From assembly GCF_937898925.1 (NCBI RefSeq), contig NZ_CALDKF010000058.1, forward strand, positions 1 to 9,965: a stretch of DNA of 9,965 nt, read 5' to 3'. The translations under genes were made by a program, and so were the position numbers. Below the pieces are notes generated by a model. It made no database searches. It worked only from the letters and a program-made list of their open reading frames with translations, and was not told the origin of the DNA. The stretch comes from an uncultured Methanobrevibacter sp. (GTDB taxonomy: Archaea; Methanobacteriota; Methanobacteria; Methanobacteriales; Methanobacteriaceae). Positions 1-6,116 of this stretch are shown piece after piece. How positions within the stretch are numbered: position 1 is the stretch's first letter; every line of letters starts with the position of its first letter.

Positions 1-140
1 GACTTGCTGATTTCAGCTACAGGTGCAAGAACCTTAACAGCACCAGTTGTGTAGCCTTCACCAACATTATTGTTATCTGTCAACACTTCAGCAAAGACAA
101 GATTGTCAGTTCCTCTGAATTCATCAACAAACTGTCCCAT
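1..140 (-). CDS. Major tail protein, phi13-type (N-terminal fragment, cut by window edge)
   Basis: This is the start of the tail tube protein, the subunit that polymerises around the tape measure to form the tail shaft. Only the first 46 codons are inside the window. The ATG at 140-138 opens a frame that runs off the left edge, beginning MGQFVDEFRGTDNLVFAEV and continuing through a GEGYTTGAVKVLAPVAEISK stretch. The pattern 'D-N-L-V-F-A-E-V ... G-A-V-K-x-L-A-P-V-A-E-I' is, from memory of the family, typical of the phi13/TP901-like major tail proteins of Firmicutes siphophages. The Shine-Dalgarno (GAGGT) lies inside the last codons of the preceding tail terminator gene, 4 bp away, so the two are translationally coupled. 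Its position right after the neck genes fits. The call rests on the N-terminus alone. Confidence 0.8.
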   Translation of the reverse strand, partial: MGQFVDEFRGTDNLVFAEVLTDNNNVGEGYTTGAVKVLAPVAEISK

Positions 141-144
141 CTTT

Positions 145-516
145 TTATACCTCACTTTCTAAATGTTGAATAAATAATATGTTCATTCCTCTACCTGTAT
201 GTGTAGCTTCATCTGACATTACATCATATCCATTACCATCAGGTATGAATCCCACACTTTTTAATGCTGATTTTGCTGTTAACAATACTGTGTTAACAAG
301 TGTAGGATCAGAAGAATAAAAGTTTAAATCAAAATCCCAAATGCATTCAGTTTCTGTGTTGTCATAGAATGCTGAATCATTGGAAGAATTATTCCAAAAA
401 GTAAAGAATGATTCTGGATATGGATCATCCCTGGATATAGATCCTTGAAGATATACAGGATAATCTTTGAAATTAGTATTCAAAGTATTAATTAAAAGTT
501 CCTTAACATCTACCAT
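145..516 (-). CDS. Putative tail terminator / tail completion protein
   Basis: A 123-residue protein between the gp10-like gene and the major tail protein, the slot where siphophages encode the tail terminator (lambda gpU / SPP1 gp17 role), which caps the tail tube and docks it to the head. Visible landmarks are a central aromatic stretch (ESFFTFWNN, then IWDFDLNFYSS) and a C-terminal GFIPDGNGYDV followed by HTGRGMNILF. I recognise this combination as a conserved small protein of Firmicutes phages, but no catalytic motif or named domain can be read from it. The function is inferred from gene order and size. The ATG at 516 has an AGGAGA Shine-Dalgarno that overlaps the TAG stop of the upstream gene, leaving a 4 bp gap. 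No signal peptide or membrane segment is seen. Confidence 0.72.
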   Translation of the reverse strand: MVDVKELLINTLNTNFKDYPVYLQGSISRDDPYPESFFTFWNNSSNDSAFYDNTETECIWDFDLNFYSSDPTLVNTVLLTAKSALKSVGFIPDGNGYDVMSDEATHTGRGMNILFIQHLESEV

Positions 517-520
517 CTTT

Positions 521-952
521 CTATCTCCTATTAATGTTTACATATTCAGACATAACTTTTTGCTGCAATTCAGCAATTTCCTTTTGTGTCTTTGTGCCTT
601 TTATAGCGTTATATAACTTAACATCCTTTGCTATTCTTGGTGTTCCATACATAACAAAAATTGAATGAAATCCACCTTTTTCCCGTAGTTTGAATCCGGC
701 ATCTACAGAAGCAACGCTTCCTAACCATTCAACCTTGCTATCTTTAATAATGGTCTTATACATTGCACCAGTTGCATAGCCTTTTAAACCTTTGTGTGCA
801 TACACATCAGCTGCAGTCACAAGATTGTCTTCTATCAATTGCTGTGTTTGTGACAAGGCATCATCTACAGCTTTTTTCAGGTCAGCACCTGATTTATCAA
901 CTGCATCAGCCAAATCACTAAATCCATCAAATGTTATTGACATCTTTGACAT
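521..952 (-). CDS. HK97 gp10-like tail component
   Basis: A 143-residue protein resembling the HK97 gp10 family (minor tail or neck component placed between the head-tail adaptor and the tail terminator). Evidence is the size, an N-terminal amphipathic helical region with DLADAVDKSGADLKKAVDDAL at about residues 12-32, the basic and glycine-rich centre, and the C-terminal FVMYGTPRIAKD followed by a helix, all usual in this family. The start is the ATG at 952. It shares one base with the TAA stop of the upstream gene (TAATG), and AGGTGG sits about nine bases before it. A second ATG three codons later has no well-spaced Shine-Dalgarno. The one-base overlap points to termination-reinitiation coupling with the adaptor gene. 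The precise role in HK97-like tails is itself not firmly established. Confidence 0.8.
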   Translation of the reverse strand: MSKMSITFDGFSDLADAVDKSGADLKKAVDDALSQTQQLIEDNLVTAADVYAHKGLKGYATGAMYKTIIKDSKVEWLGSVASVDAGFKLREKGGFHSIFVMYGTPRIAKDVKLYNAIKGTKTQKEIAELQQKVMSEYVNINRR

Positions 953-1299
953 TATGCTTTGCCACCTACCTTTTTAACCTTAAATTGCAAATATTGATGT
1001 CTAAAATCTATATCTTCAGGTTTACTAACAATGTCATACACTTCACCAGTTTCACAGATATATACCTGACAATCTGCTTTGATGTCAGTTCTATACCATG
1101 TGTTTATCACTGCAGTATTGATTGTTGTTAATACTCCATTTGATATATTCTCAGTTCCACCAAAAGTCCTGAATGAACCAAAGAATTGACTACTTTGTTC
1201 AGGTGTGGTGTAAACTTTCTTTCCGGCACCATAAGGTGCTGTTGTTGTCGGCACAAGAAGTTTCATTGCCACATTGAAGGGTGCTGATGGTCTAAACAT
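952..1299 (-). CDS. Head-tail adaptor / head closure protein
   Basis: A 115-residue protein in the position of SPP1 gp16-type head closure proteins (Phage_H_T_join-like), which sit below the connector ring and close the packaged head before the tail attaches. It begins MFRPSAPFNVAMKLLVPTT and ends with a beta-rich part containing CQVYICETGEVYDIVSKPED and the basic tail FKVKKVGGKA. The motif of a small beta barrel that has 'WYRTDIKADCQVY' followed by 'GEVYDIV' is typical of adaptor proteins in Firmicutes phages. The longest frame starts at a GTG at 1308, but that GTG lies inside the Shine-Dalgarno AGGTGG (1310-1305). I therefore take the ATG at 1299, five bases downstream of it, as the start. 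The stop overlaps the next gene's ATG by one base. Confidence 0.82.
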   Translation of the reverse strand: MFRPSAPFNVAMKLLVPTTTAPYGAGKKVYTTPEQSSQFFGSFRTFGGTENISNGVLTTINTAVINTWYRTDIKADCQVYICETGEVYDIVSKPEDIDFRHQYLQFKVKKVGGKA

Positions 1300-1304
1300 A
1301 TTAA

Positions 1305-1310
1305 CCACCT
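1305..1310 (-). promoter_or_regulatory. Shine-Dalgarno AGGTGG deciding the adaptor gene start
   Basis: Read on the minus strand, AGGTGG ends five bases before the ATG at 1299. It contains the in-frame GTG at 1308 and begins in the TAG stop of the upstream connector gene. This makes the GTG a decoy and the ATG the true start. Confidence 0.75.
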
Positions 1311-1551
1311 ACTTTCTTAATGCAAGTTGTGATGCTCTCATTATGAAGTATTGTGAAAGTTTACCTTCACCAGCACCATAGTTCCAAAGATCTGCAACAC
1401 CTCTGGCAATGACACCACTTGTCTGATTCGCTAAAGGCACACCAGCATCTTTCAAGAATTCTTGCACTTCAGTTATATACTGATTAAGTGTGTTATCCTG
1501 ATAATCTCCTGTCACACCCAGGGCATTTTTAACATCTTCAAGCACTGCCAT
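1309..1551 (-). CDS. Head-tail connector protein, gp6-like
   Basis: A short, mostly helical 80-residue protein matching the HK97 gp6 / SPP1 gp15 type connector family, which forms a ring bound to the portal and provides the platform for the head closure protein. Visible signs are the start MAVLEDVKNALGVTGDYQDN, a helix that follows (TLNQYITEVQEFLKDAG), and a C-terminal ARGVADLWNYGAGEGKLS followed by a final helix. The pattern 'I-A-R-G-V-A-D-L-W-N-Y-G-x-G' is a familiar signature of this connector group in Firmicutes phages. The ATG at 1551 is preceded by AAGGTGA at six bases. The gene follows the upstream stop by 21 bp, one of the longest gaps in the window, and ends two codons' worth of bases before the adaptor's Shine-Dalgarno is complete. 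Confidence 0.82.
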   Translation of the reverse strand: MAVLEDVKNALGVTGDYQDNTLNQYITEVQEFLKDAGVPLANQTSGVIARGVADLWNYGAGEGKLSQYFIMRASQLALRK

Positions 1552-1572
1552 TGCCAGTCACCTTCTTTCTTC

Positions 1573-1956
1573 TTAGAATCCAGCCTTAGTGATTGTGATG
1601 TCACCAGTTGCTAAAACAGCCTTGTAAAGTGTTGATGCATCATTGTCAACATCTACACTACCGTCAGCCGGTGTTTCAGGTGTTCCATCAATTGAGAATC
1701 CAACATAATCCTTAGCAGCTAAGAAATAAATAGTGGATGCACTAACGCTTGATGCTGTTGCATCAATATCAAGTGATTTAACAGGCTGGTCACAGATATA
1801 AATCTTGCTATTAGCTGTTACCTGGAAGTTACCTTCAACATCCTTTGATGCGAGTTTCTCCAAGCTTGAATTAGCTGAAGCCTGTTTTAAGATTAAGCCA
1901 TAAAGGCTGATTAAGTCTGTTTTTGTAACAGATACGATTCTATCATTGTTAATCAT
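1573..1956 (-). CDS. Conserved phage structural protein, function unknown
   Basis: A 127-residue acidic, Thr/Ser/Ala-rich protein. It has an N-terminal MINNDRIVSVTKTDLISLYG and helix, then a beta-rich part with VEGNFQVTANSKIYICDQPV and YKAVLATGDITITKAGF at the end. I recognise the general type (starts 'MINNDRIV...DLISLYGLIL', ends 'LYKAVLATG...TI-K-G-F') as a recurrent small protein that accompanies head fibre genes in Firmicutes phages, but know no demonstrated function. The beta-rich C-terminus, the lack of any enzyme motif, and its place between the head fibre gene and the connector suggest a virion component, perhaps a capsid decoration protein. That role is inference. A GAGAGGT Shine-Dalgarno lies eight bases before the ATG at 1956, and the gap to the preceding stop is 21 bp. 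Confidence 0.7.
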   Translation of the reverse strand: MINNDRIVSVTKTDLISLYGLILKQASANSSLEKLASKDVEGNFQVTANSKIYICDQPVKSLDIDATASSVSASTIYFLAAKDYVGFSIDGTPETPADGSVDVDNDASTLYKAVLATGDITITKAGF

Positions 1957-1977
1957 TTCTTTTTACCTCTCTTTCAA

Positions 1978-2274
1978 TTAAAGTGATGCAGCTACCCACT
2001 TACCTTCAGCATCAACCTGAAGAACCATTCCAACATTGGATGCTGTAACCTGTGGAAGTTCAAGTGGAATTTCAGCTTTTCCCCACTTACCATTAACTAC
2101 TGTTAATACATTACCATTATCAGCACTTTTTACTTTAGGAAGTTCAACAGTGCTTCCGGCAATACCAGCTAACTGCATAATCATTCCAGGAATAGTGCTT
2201 TCTTCAGTTACTTCTGAAGGATCACCACCAAGTGCTTCATAGAGTGCCTTTAAAGCTTCTACATTATCATTCAT
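1978..2274 (-). CDS. Head fibre protein (phi29 gp8.5-like / Phage_fiber_2 type) with two C-terminal repeats
   Basis: A 98-residue protein encoded directly after the major capsid protein. It has an N-terminal helix (NDNVEALKALYEALGGDPS) and a T/S-P region (about 25-40). Two copies of a short repeat follow: ELPKVKSADNGNVLTVVNGKW at about 44-64 and ELPQVTASNVGMVLQVDAEGKW at about 72-93. The consensus 'LP-V--S--G-VL-V---GKW' is the repeat of the head fibre family named after phi29 gp8.5, proteins that project from the capsid and are usually dispensable. The N-terminal part presumably anchors it to the capsid. The longest frame begins at a GTG at 2283 that lies within the Shine-Dalgarno AAGGAAGGTG, so the ATG at 2274 is taken as the start. 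Attachment to the head is inferred from family and position. Confidence 0.75.
   Translation of the reverse strand: MNDNVEALKALYEALGGDPSEVTEESTIPGMIMQLAGIAGSTVELPKVKSADNGNVLTVVNGKWGKAEIPLELPQVTASNVGMVLQVDAEGKWVAASL
1988..2145 (-). repeat. Two-copy degenerate protein repeat in the head fibre gene
   Basis: Copies of about 22-23 residues with the shared pattern LP-x-V-x(4-5)-G-x-VL-x-V-x(2-4)-G-K-W. Each probably forms one beta unit of a fibre. The DNA copies have diverged and are recognised mainly at protein level. Confidence 0.6.
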
Positions 2275-2280
2275 AGTTAG

Positions 2281-2290
2281 CACCTTCCTT
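2281..2290 (-). promoter_or_regulatory. Shine-Dalgarno deciding the head fibre start
   Basis: On the minus strand the bases read AAGGAAGGTG and end six bases before the ATG at 2274. The in-frame GTG at 2283 is part of this site and so is unlikely to be the initiator. Confidence 0.7.
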
Positions 2291-2294
2291 TCTA

Positions 2295-3539
2295 TTAGTT
2301 ACTGGCTTTCTTCTTGATTAAGTAATATCCATTAGGATTAAGAACCTTACCATCTACAACTACAATTGCCTTATTAACCCATTCATTGGTTTCTTCATCA
2401 AAGTATCTTCTCATTGTGAAACCAAAGTTTTCATTGATTGCATATTCTTCAGGCTGCCAGAAGATACCGATTACATCACCAGCGTTTGCAGAATCAAAAT
2501 CTGGAAGAATGTCAGGCTCTACAAGGCTAATATCTCTACCAAAGAATCTACCATTAGGATTAACAGCATCACCATCATTTACTTCAAGTCCTGTTGCCTG
2601 TCTAAATACAGGATTGTTATTAGCATCAGACATTGTTTCAAGATATGTTTCAACTGTTGAAAGTGGGAAGATAAACTCACCTGCTCTGTAACCTAAAGGT
2701 AATTTGCTGAAGAATTTTGTTCTCCATGCCTTCCAAGAATTAATATCAGAAGCTGTCATTTCAACAACATTTGTTACTCTAGCATCATTAAGAATACCTG
2801 TCATCTGTCCATCACCTGTACCATTAACAATGCCCTGATCCATAGCCTGAAGGTATGCAACAGCAATTACTTCAGCAATCTTTGTTTCAAAATCGTCAAT
2901 AGTTACGATTGAAGAAACAAATGACTGAGCAATTCTGATTTCAGCTGTGTAATAGCTGAAAGATACCTTACCAAGCTTATCAGTCTTCTGTCTTGGAGAA
3001 ACTGTTGATTCATTAATCCACTTAAATGATGCCTGAAGTGCGCCAATAGGGAAATCAACACCACCCTTAACATTCATCTTTCTAACCTTGTTGTAAAGAT
3101 TGCCATAACGCTTTCTTACTGTATTGATAACTTCATTCATGATAGTTAAAGGAATAGCAGCACCCGTTTCATCTGTACTGATTACCTGACCTCTAATTTC
3201 TGAAGGAAGTTTTGTTCCATTCTGAACATATGCCTTGAATGCGTTTCTGTATTCCATGGATTCAAGAACATTTTCAGCATCACGCTTTTCTTCTGCCTTA
3301 AATGAACCTTTAACCATAGGATTAACAAGTTTAGCTTCAGCTGGAACAGCTGATCTTGCTTCTTCAGTTTCAATTTCATTAAGCTTTGCTTCAGCTTCCT
3401 TAATCTCTGTCTGAAGTTCTTCTGCTTCTGCAGTTAATGATCTAACTTCATTAACATCCTGTGATGCCTGAATCTTAGATCTAATCTCATTGATTTTCTT
3501 TGACTTACTCTCAATAAGTTTCTTTAAATAGTCTTTCAT
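2295..3539 (-). CDS. Major capsid protein, HK97 fold, with N-terminal coiled-coil scaffold domain
   Basis: A 414-residue HK97-family major capsid protein that forms the icosahedral shell. Residues 1 to about 62 are Glu/Lys-rich and heptad-like (MKDYLKKLIE...AELQTEIKEAEAKL in outline), which is the delta or scaffold domain removed by the prohead protease. A likely processing region lies between about 63 and 105. The mature part contains the family's usual segments: STDETGAAIPLTIMNEVI at about 121-138, the spine-helix region with FSYYTAEIRIAQSFVSSIV, then IAVAYLQAMDQGIVNGTGDGQ with TGIL, and a C-terminal domain ending in NPNGYYLIKKKASN. The length is usual for the family when the delta domain is included. 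The ATG at 3539 has GTGAGGT at eight bases, sited in the final codons of the protease gene, so protease and substrate are translationally coupled. The covalent HK97 cross-link cannot be judged from this sequence alone. Confidence 0.93.
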   Translation of the reverse strand: MKDYLKKLIESKSKKINEIRSKIQASQDVNEVRSLTAEAEELQTEIKEAEAKLNEIETEEARSAVPAEAKLVNPMVKGSFKAEEKRDAENVLESMEYRNAFKAYVQNGTKLPSEIRGQVISTDETGAAIPLTIMNEVINTVRKRYGNLYNKVRKMNVKGGVDFPIGALQASFKWINESTVSPRQKTDKLGKVSFSYYTAEIRIAQSFVSSIVTIDDFETKIAEVIAVAYLQAMDQGIVNGTGDGQMTGILNDARVTNVVEMTASDINSWKAWRTKFFSKLPLGYRAGEFIFPLSTVETYLETMSDANNNPVFRQATGLEVNDGDAVNPNGRFFGRDISLVEPDILPDFDSANAGDVIGIFWQPEEYAINENFGFTMRRYFDEETNEWVNKAIVVVDGKVLNPNGYYLIKKKASN

Positions 3540-3545
3540 TTTTGA

Positions 3546-4187
3546 TTACCTCACTTTCAATAATGCTTCAAATTTTGCTTTTTCAAGCTCTATTAATTGT
3601 TTATCACTATCCAGTGTTCGCTTTGCACTCTCCAGTGCTAACTTTGCATTCTCCAATGCTTCTTTATTTCTTACGCTGATTGAAGTATCTTCATATGCCG
3701 GAAAAGTTACAGCACTTACTTCAACAACATTTGAAATCTTTCTAATGTGTCTTGTTGGATGTTCAGAATCAAGGTCTGACCATTCTTCATCATCTATACT
3801 GAACATAAATGACATTCCTGTGATGTCACCTCTTTCAACAGCTGAATAAAGGTTTCTTGCATCAGAATTATTTTTAACATCCAGATTAACTCTAATTGAC
3901 ATTCCTTCTGCATCAACCATTAATTGCATAGTGCTATTAGCATTGTTATTTCTTGACCTTGCTAAAGGAATCTTTGATACATCATGATTAACCAAAAATC
4001 TTACATCCCTTAAATCAGCACCATCCAATGCACCACGCTCTATAATTTCATCAAACCAACCAAGGTCAGTTTTGCTGTTATAAACAACAGGTCTGCCGGT
4101 TAATACACCAACTTCATCTTCATTCATTTCAGCTCTGATCTCAAAGTTGTATGATCTCTGTTCAAATTCTTTTTCATTCATGCCCAT
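3546..4187 (-). CDS. Prohead protease, HK97 gp4-like (peptidase family S78), with C-terminal coiled coil
   Basis: This is the maturation protease that is packaged in the procapsid and cuts the delta domain from the capsid protein. Counting from the ATG at 4187 (213 residues), the catalytic His is seen in FLVNHD (His68) and the nucleophile Ser in GDITGMSFMF (Ser126). The following VVEVSAVTFPAY carries a conserved acidic residue (Glu156). The early GRPVVYN and ERGALDG motifs (about 31 and 51) are also standard. After residue 173 there are five near-perfect heptads (starts at ALENAKL), a coiled coil encoded by 21 bp DNA repeats. A longer frame opens at an ATG at 4229, but it has no good Shine-Dalgarno and overlaps the upstream gene by 23 bp. 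The ATG at 4187 has AAAGGA at 11 bases and leaves a 19 bp gap, so I prefer it. Confidence 0.9.
   Translation of the reverse strand: MGMNEKEFEQRSYNFEIRAEMNEDEVGVLTGRPVVYNSKTDLGWFDEIIERGALDGADLRDVRFLVNHDVSKIPLARSRNNNANSTMQLMVDAEGMSIRVNLDVKNNSDARNLYSAVERGDITGMSFMFSIDDEEWSDLDSEHPTRHIRKISNVVEVSAVTFPAYEDTSISVRNKEALENAKLALESAKRTLDSDKQLIELEKAKFEALLKVR
3606..3668 (-). repeat. Three imperfect 21 bp tandem units encoding coiled-coil heptads
   Basis: Units at 3606-3626, 3627-3647 and 3648-3668. The first two agree at 17 of 21 positions by eye, and the third agrees with the second at about 13 of 21. A 21 bp unit equals seven codons, so each unit encodes one heptad of the protease C-terminal coiled coil (pattern K-x-A/T-L-x-S/N-A/D). 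The pattern suggests growth by in-frame tandem duplication. Confidence 0.7.
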
Positions 4188-4198
4188 TTTCGTGTTTG

Positions 4199-4204
4199 TC
4201 CTTT
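4199..4204 (-). promoter_or_regulatory. Shine-Dalgarno AAAGGA supporting the shorter protease start
   Basis: On the minus strand AAAGGA lies just after the TAA stop of the preceding gene (4209-4207) and 11 bases before the ATG at 4187. No comparable site precedes the upstream ATG at 4229; the bases there are AT-rich only. Confidence 0.6.
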
Positions 4205-4206
4205 CT

Positions 4207-4737
4207 TTAGCTATAAATAATTCGGTCATTTAATATCAAATTAAATATTAGGTCCATACCTGAATTATTTGTTATTGTCACACTATGCTCATTAGTTCCA
4301 ACTGTAGCAAATTGAAGTGTAAATAAACCAAAATGTGTTGAATCTTCATAATGCAAATAACTTGTTTTATATTGAGTATATTTATCACTATAATTAATAA
4401 AATAAGTATCTGGAGTTCCAGCACTTGGTTTTTTTGCAGAATGTATAAAAAGTGAAGACCATTCTCCTTCATAAGTTAAAGTTTTTGAAGCACCATTAGT
4501 TACTACAATTCTAGTTGTTGGTGTTTGTCCTGAATTATCATAAATAAATTCAGTATAGTGAGTATTTGAAATCTTTCTACTATTCAAATCCAAAATATCC
4601 TTGACAGTCATATTTTGACCATCAACATACTTAATTTCAGAAGATGTTAATTCAGTCAATTTCTGTCTTGCTTGAACATCAACTATTTCATAGTTATCAT
4701 CACCAACTTGTAAAAATCCCATTGACTTATTAGCCAT
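4207..4737 (-). CDS. Phage protein of unknown function, beta-rich, possible virion surface protein
   Basis: A 176-residue protein I do not recognise as a named family. The N-terminus (MANKSMGFLQVGDDNYEIVDVQARQKLTEL) contains a 'Y-E-I-V-D-x-Q-A-R-Q-K' element. Similar short elements open several small structural or fibre proteins of gut phages. The rest is rich in Thr, Ser, Tyr, Asn and alternating hydrophobics (TTRIVVTNGASKTLTYEG, then EHSVTITNNSGMDLIFNLIL at the end), suggesting a beta sandwich. No signal peptide or membrane segment is visible. The DNA looks more AT-rich than its neighbours (17 G/C in 4381-4440, 15 in 4201-4260), hinting at separate acquisition. The ATG at 4737 is preceded by GGAGTGA at seven bases, a site formed by the last codons and stop of the upstream BppU-type gene, so expression is coupled to it. 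A partner or accessory of that protein is a possibility, not shown. Confidence 0.6.
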   Translation of the reverse strand: MANKSMGFLQVGDDNYEIVDVQARQKLTELTSSEIKYVDGQNMTVKDILDLNSRKISNTHYTEFIYDNSGQTPTTRIVVTNGASKTLTYEGEWSSLFIHSAKKPSAGTPDTYFINYSDKYTQYKTSYLHYEDSTHFGLFTLQFATVGTNEHSVTITNNSGMDLIFNLILNDRIIYS

Positions 4738-4744
4738 AACTTAA

Positions 4745-6103
4745 TCACTCCATTCCTAAGCTTACTGTGTAGACACCATCCCACTGACTTATTAAGTTGC
4801 CGGTAGGTAAATCTATTTTGAAATTATCACCCATATATGAATCTATAGCTGTGAAAACAGTGTTAGCTGTATATGACATTTCAATACTTGCAACAGTGTC
4901 ATCATTACTCCATACATTAGATATGGATGCTGGTAATTCTGGCATTTCTGATCCGTCAAAGTCTATTGATTCATACTCATTCATAGCAAATGATGTTGCA
5001 TAATCATTTACTTCTAACTGTGGATATACTTTTTCATTTACATATGTATTTGTATTTGGCACTGTAACAGATGCTATGCAGCTTGAAACCACCTTAGAAA
5101 GTGAAAAGCTTTTCTGTTCATTTAATGCGTTTACAGTTAATGTTGATTCATCTATAAATGTGAAGTCTAATCTTACAACTACACTTCCAAGTGCTTTATT
5201 ACTTGACAAGGTATAAACCTTACCAGTTGTAAAGCAGTTCTTGTCTATTTCACAAACGGTTTGTGCATTGGAATCTGTTGATGTTCCTGTTGCACTTATG
5301 CTTCCATCCTGATTCTTAGTAAATGTAATGCCCTTTGATACAACCTGATTATCAATCAAGTCTATTCTGAACAGGTTCTTATTACTAACAGCTATTTCTG
5401 CGGAAGCAATAGCCTGACTGTTTGAATCATAAAGTTTTAAGTCTTCAACAGCACCAGGAACAGCATCAACTACATGAATCATTTTTGCTGTCACAGTCTG
5501 AACCACTTCATTTTGTGCAACAATAGTTAAGTCAACTGGTTCTGATCCGTCATAAGTATTACCATTGATAGTCAATGCTTCAGGATTAGGAAGTTCAGTA
5601 GGAATTAATGCATCCACTTGCTGTTTTGTGTAATAGTCATCTGGATTAAGAATTCCAGCCTGGTCAATAAGTTTAAGAATATATTCAATAATGTCAGGAT
5701 TCTGCTGTTCAACAATTTCTGTTGTTTCAAGTCCCTTAAGAACAGGTAAAGAATAAACAGTTGTGTTGAATTCCTGAACCACTACAGAATTACTGTCAAA
5801 CTTTTTAAGGCATACAATAAACTGTGTTAAACCTTTATACATACAAGCTGATCTGCCTACCAACCAAGTGAATGTCAAATTATCACCTGAAACAGTGACA
5901 TCATCAGCAATGTATAAGTCACCATCACCATGTGCATTCATATAATTGACACGCACTTCAAATTCTGATAAATCAAATCCACAGTATGTCTTAGGCATCT
6001 GGAATTCTATTTTTTTAACATCATCATCAGATTCAACACCTAAAAGTGTTAAGTCTGAAGGAATTGACATTGTTCTTAAATCATTATCAATAATAATTGG
6101 CAT
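4745..6103 (-). CDS. BppU-type N-terminal domain protein with C-terminal beta-sandwich-like domain
   Basis: A 452-residue protein. Residues 1 to about 125 (MPIIIDNDLRTMSIPSD..., FQMPKTYCGFDLSEFEVRVNY, then YKGLTQFIVCLKKFD and EFNTTVYSLPVLKGLE) match the pattern of the BppU/DUF2479 N-terminal domain, which in lactococcal phage baseplates anchors the receptor-binding protein. A helix and linker follow (NPDIIEYILKLIDQAGILNPD, YYTKQQVDALI), then NGNTYDGSEPVDLTIV at about 180-195. From about 240 on there is a beta-rich region opening with NKNLFRIDLI and closing with VYPQLEVNDYATSF, a layout I associate with carbohydrate-binding-like domains of phage tail proteins. The longest frame begins at GTG 6112, inside the Shine-Dalgarno AGAGGTGA, so the ATG at 6103 is taken. 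Unusually, the gene lies between portal and protease instead of in the tail module; it may decorate the head or neck, or be a displaced adhesin. Confidence 0.78.
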   Translation of the reverse strand: MPIIIDNDLRTMSIPSDLTLLGVESDDDVKKIEFQMPKTYCGFDLSEFEVRVNYMNAHGDGDLYIADDVTVSGDNLTFTWLVGRSACMYKGLTQFIVCLKKFDSNSVVVQEFNTTVYSLPVLKGLETTEIVEQQNPDIIEYILKLIDQAGILNPDDYYTKQQVDALIPTELPNPEALTINGNTYDGSEPVDLTIVAQNEVVQTVTAKMIHVVDAVPGAVEDLKLYDSNSQAIASAEIAVSNKNLFRIDLIDNQVVSKGITFTKNQDGSISATGTSTDSNAQTVCEIDKNCFTTGKVYTLSSNKALGSVVVRLDFTFIDESTLTVNALNEQKSFSLSKVVSSCIASVTVPNTNTYVNEKVYPQLEVNDYATSFAMNEYESIDFDGSEMPELPASISNVWSNDDTVASIEMSYTANTVFTAIDSYMGDNFKIDLPTGNLISQWDGVYTVSLGME

Positions 6104-6108
6104 TTTAA

Positions 6109-6116
6109 TCACCTCT
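6109..6116 (-). promoter_or_regulatory. Shine-Dalgarno AGAGGTGA deciding the BppU-type gene start
   Basis: On the minus strand the site starts within the TAG stop of the portal gene and ends five bases before the ATG at 6103. The in-frame GTG at 6112 is part of the site, so it is a decoy for start-calling. Confidence 0.75.
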
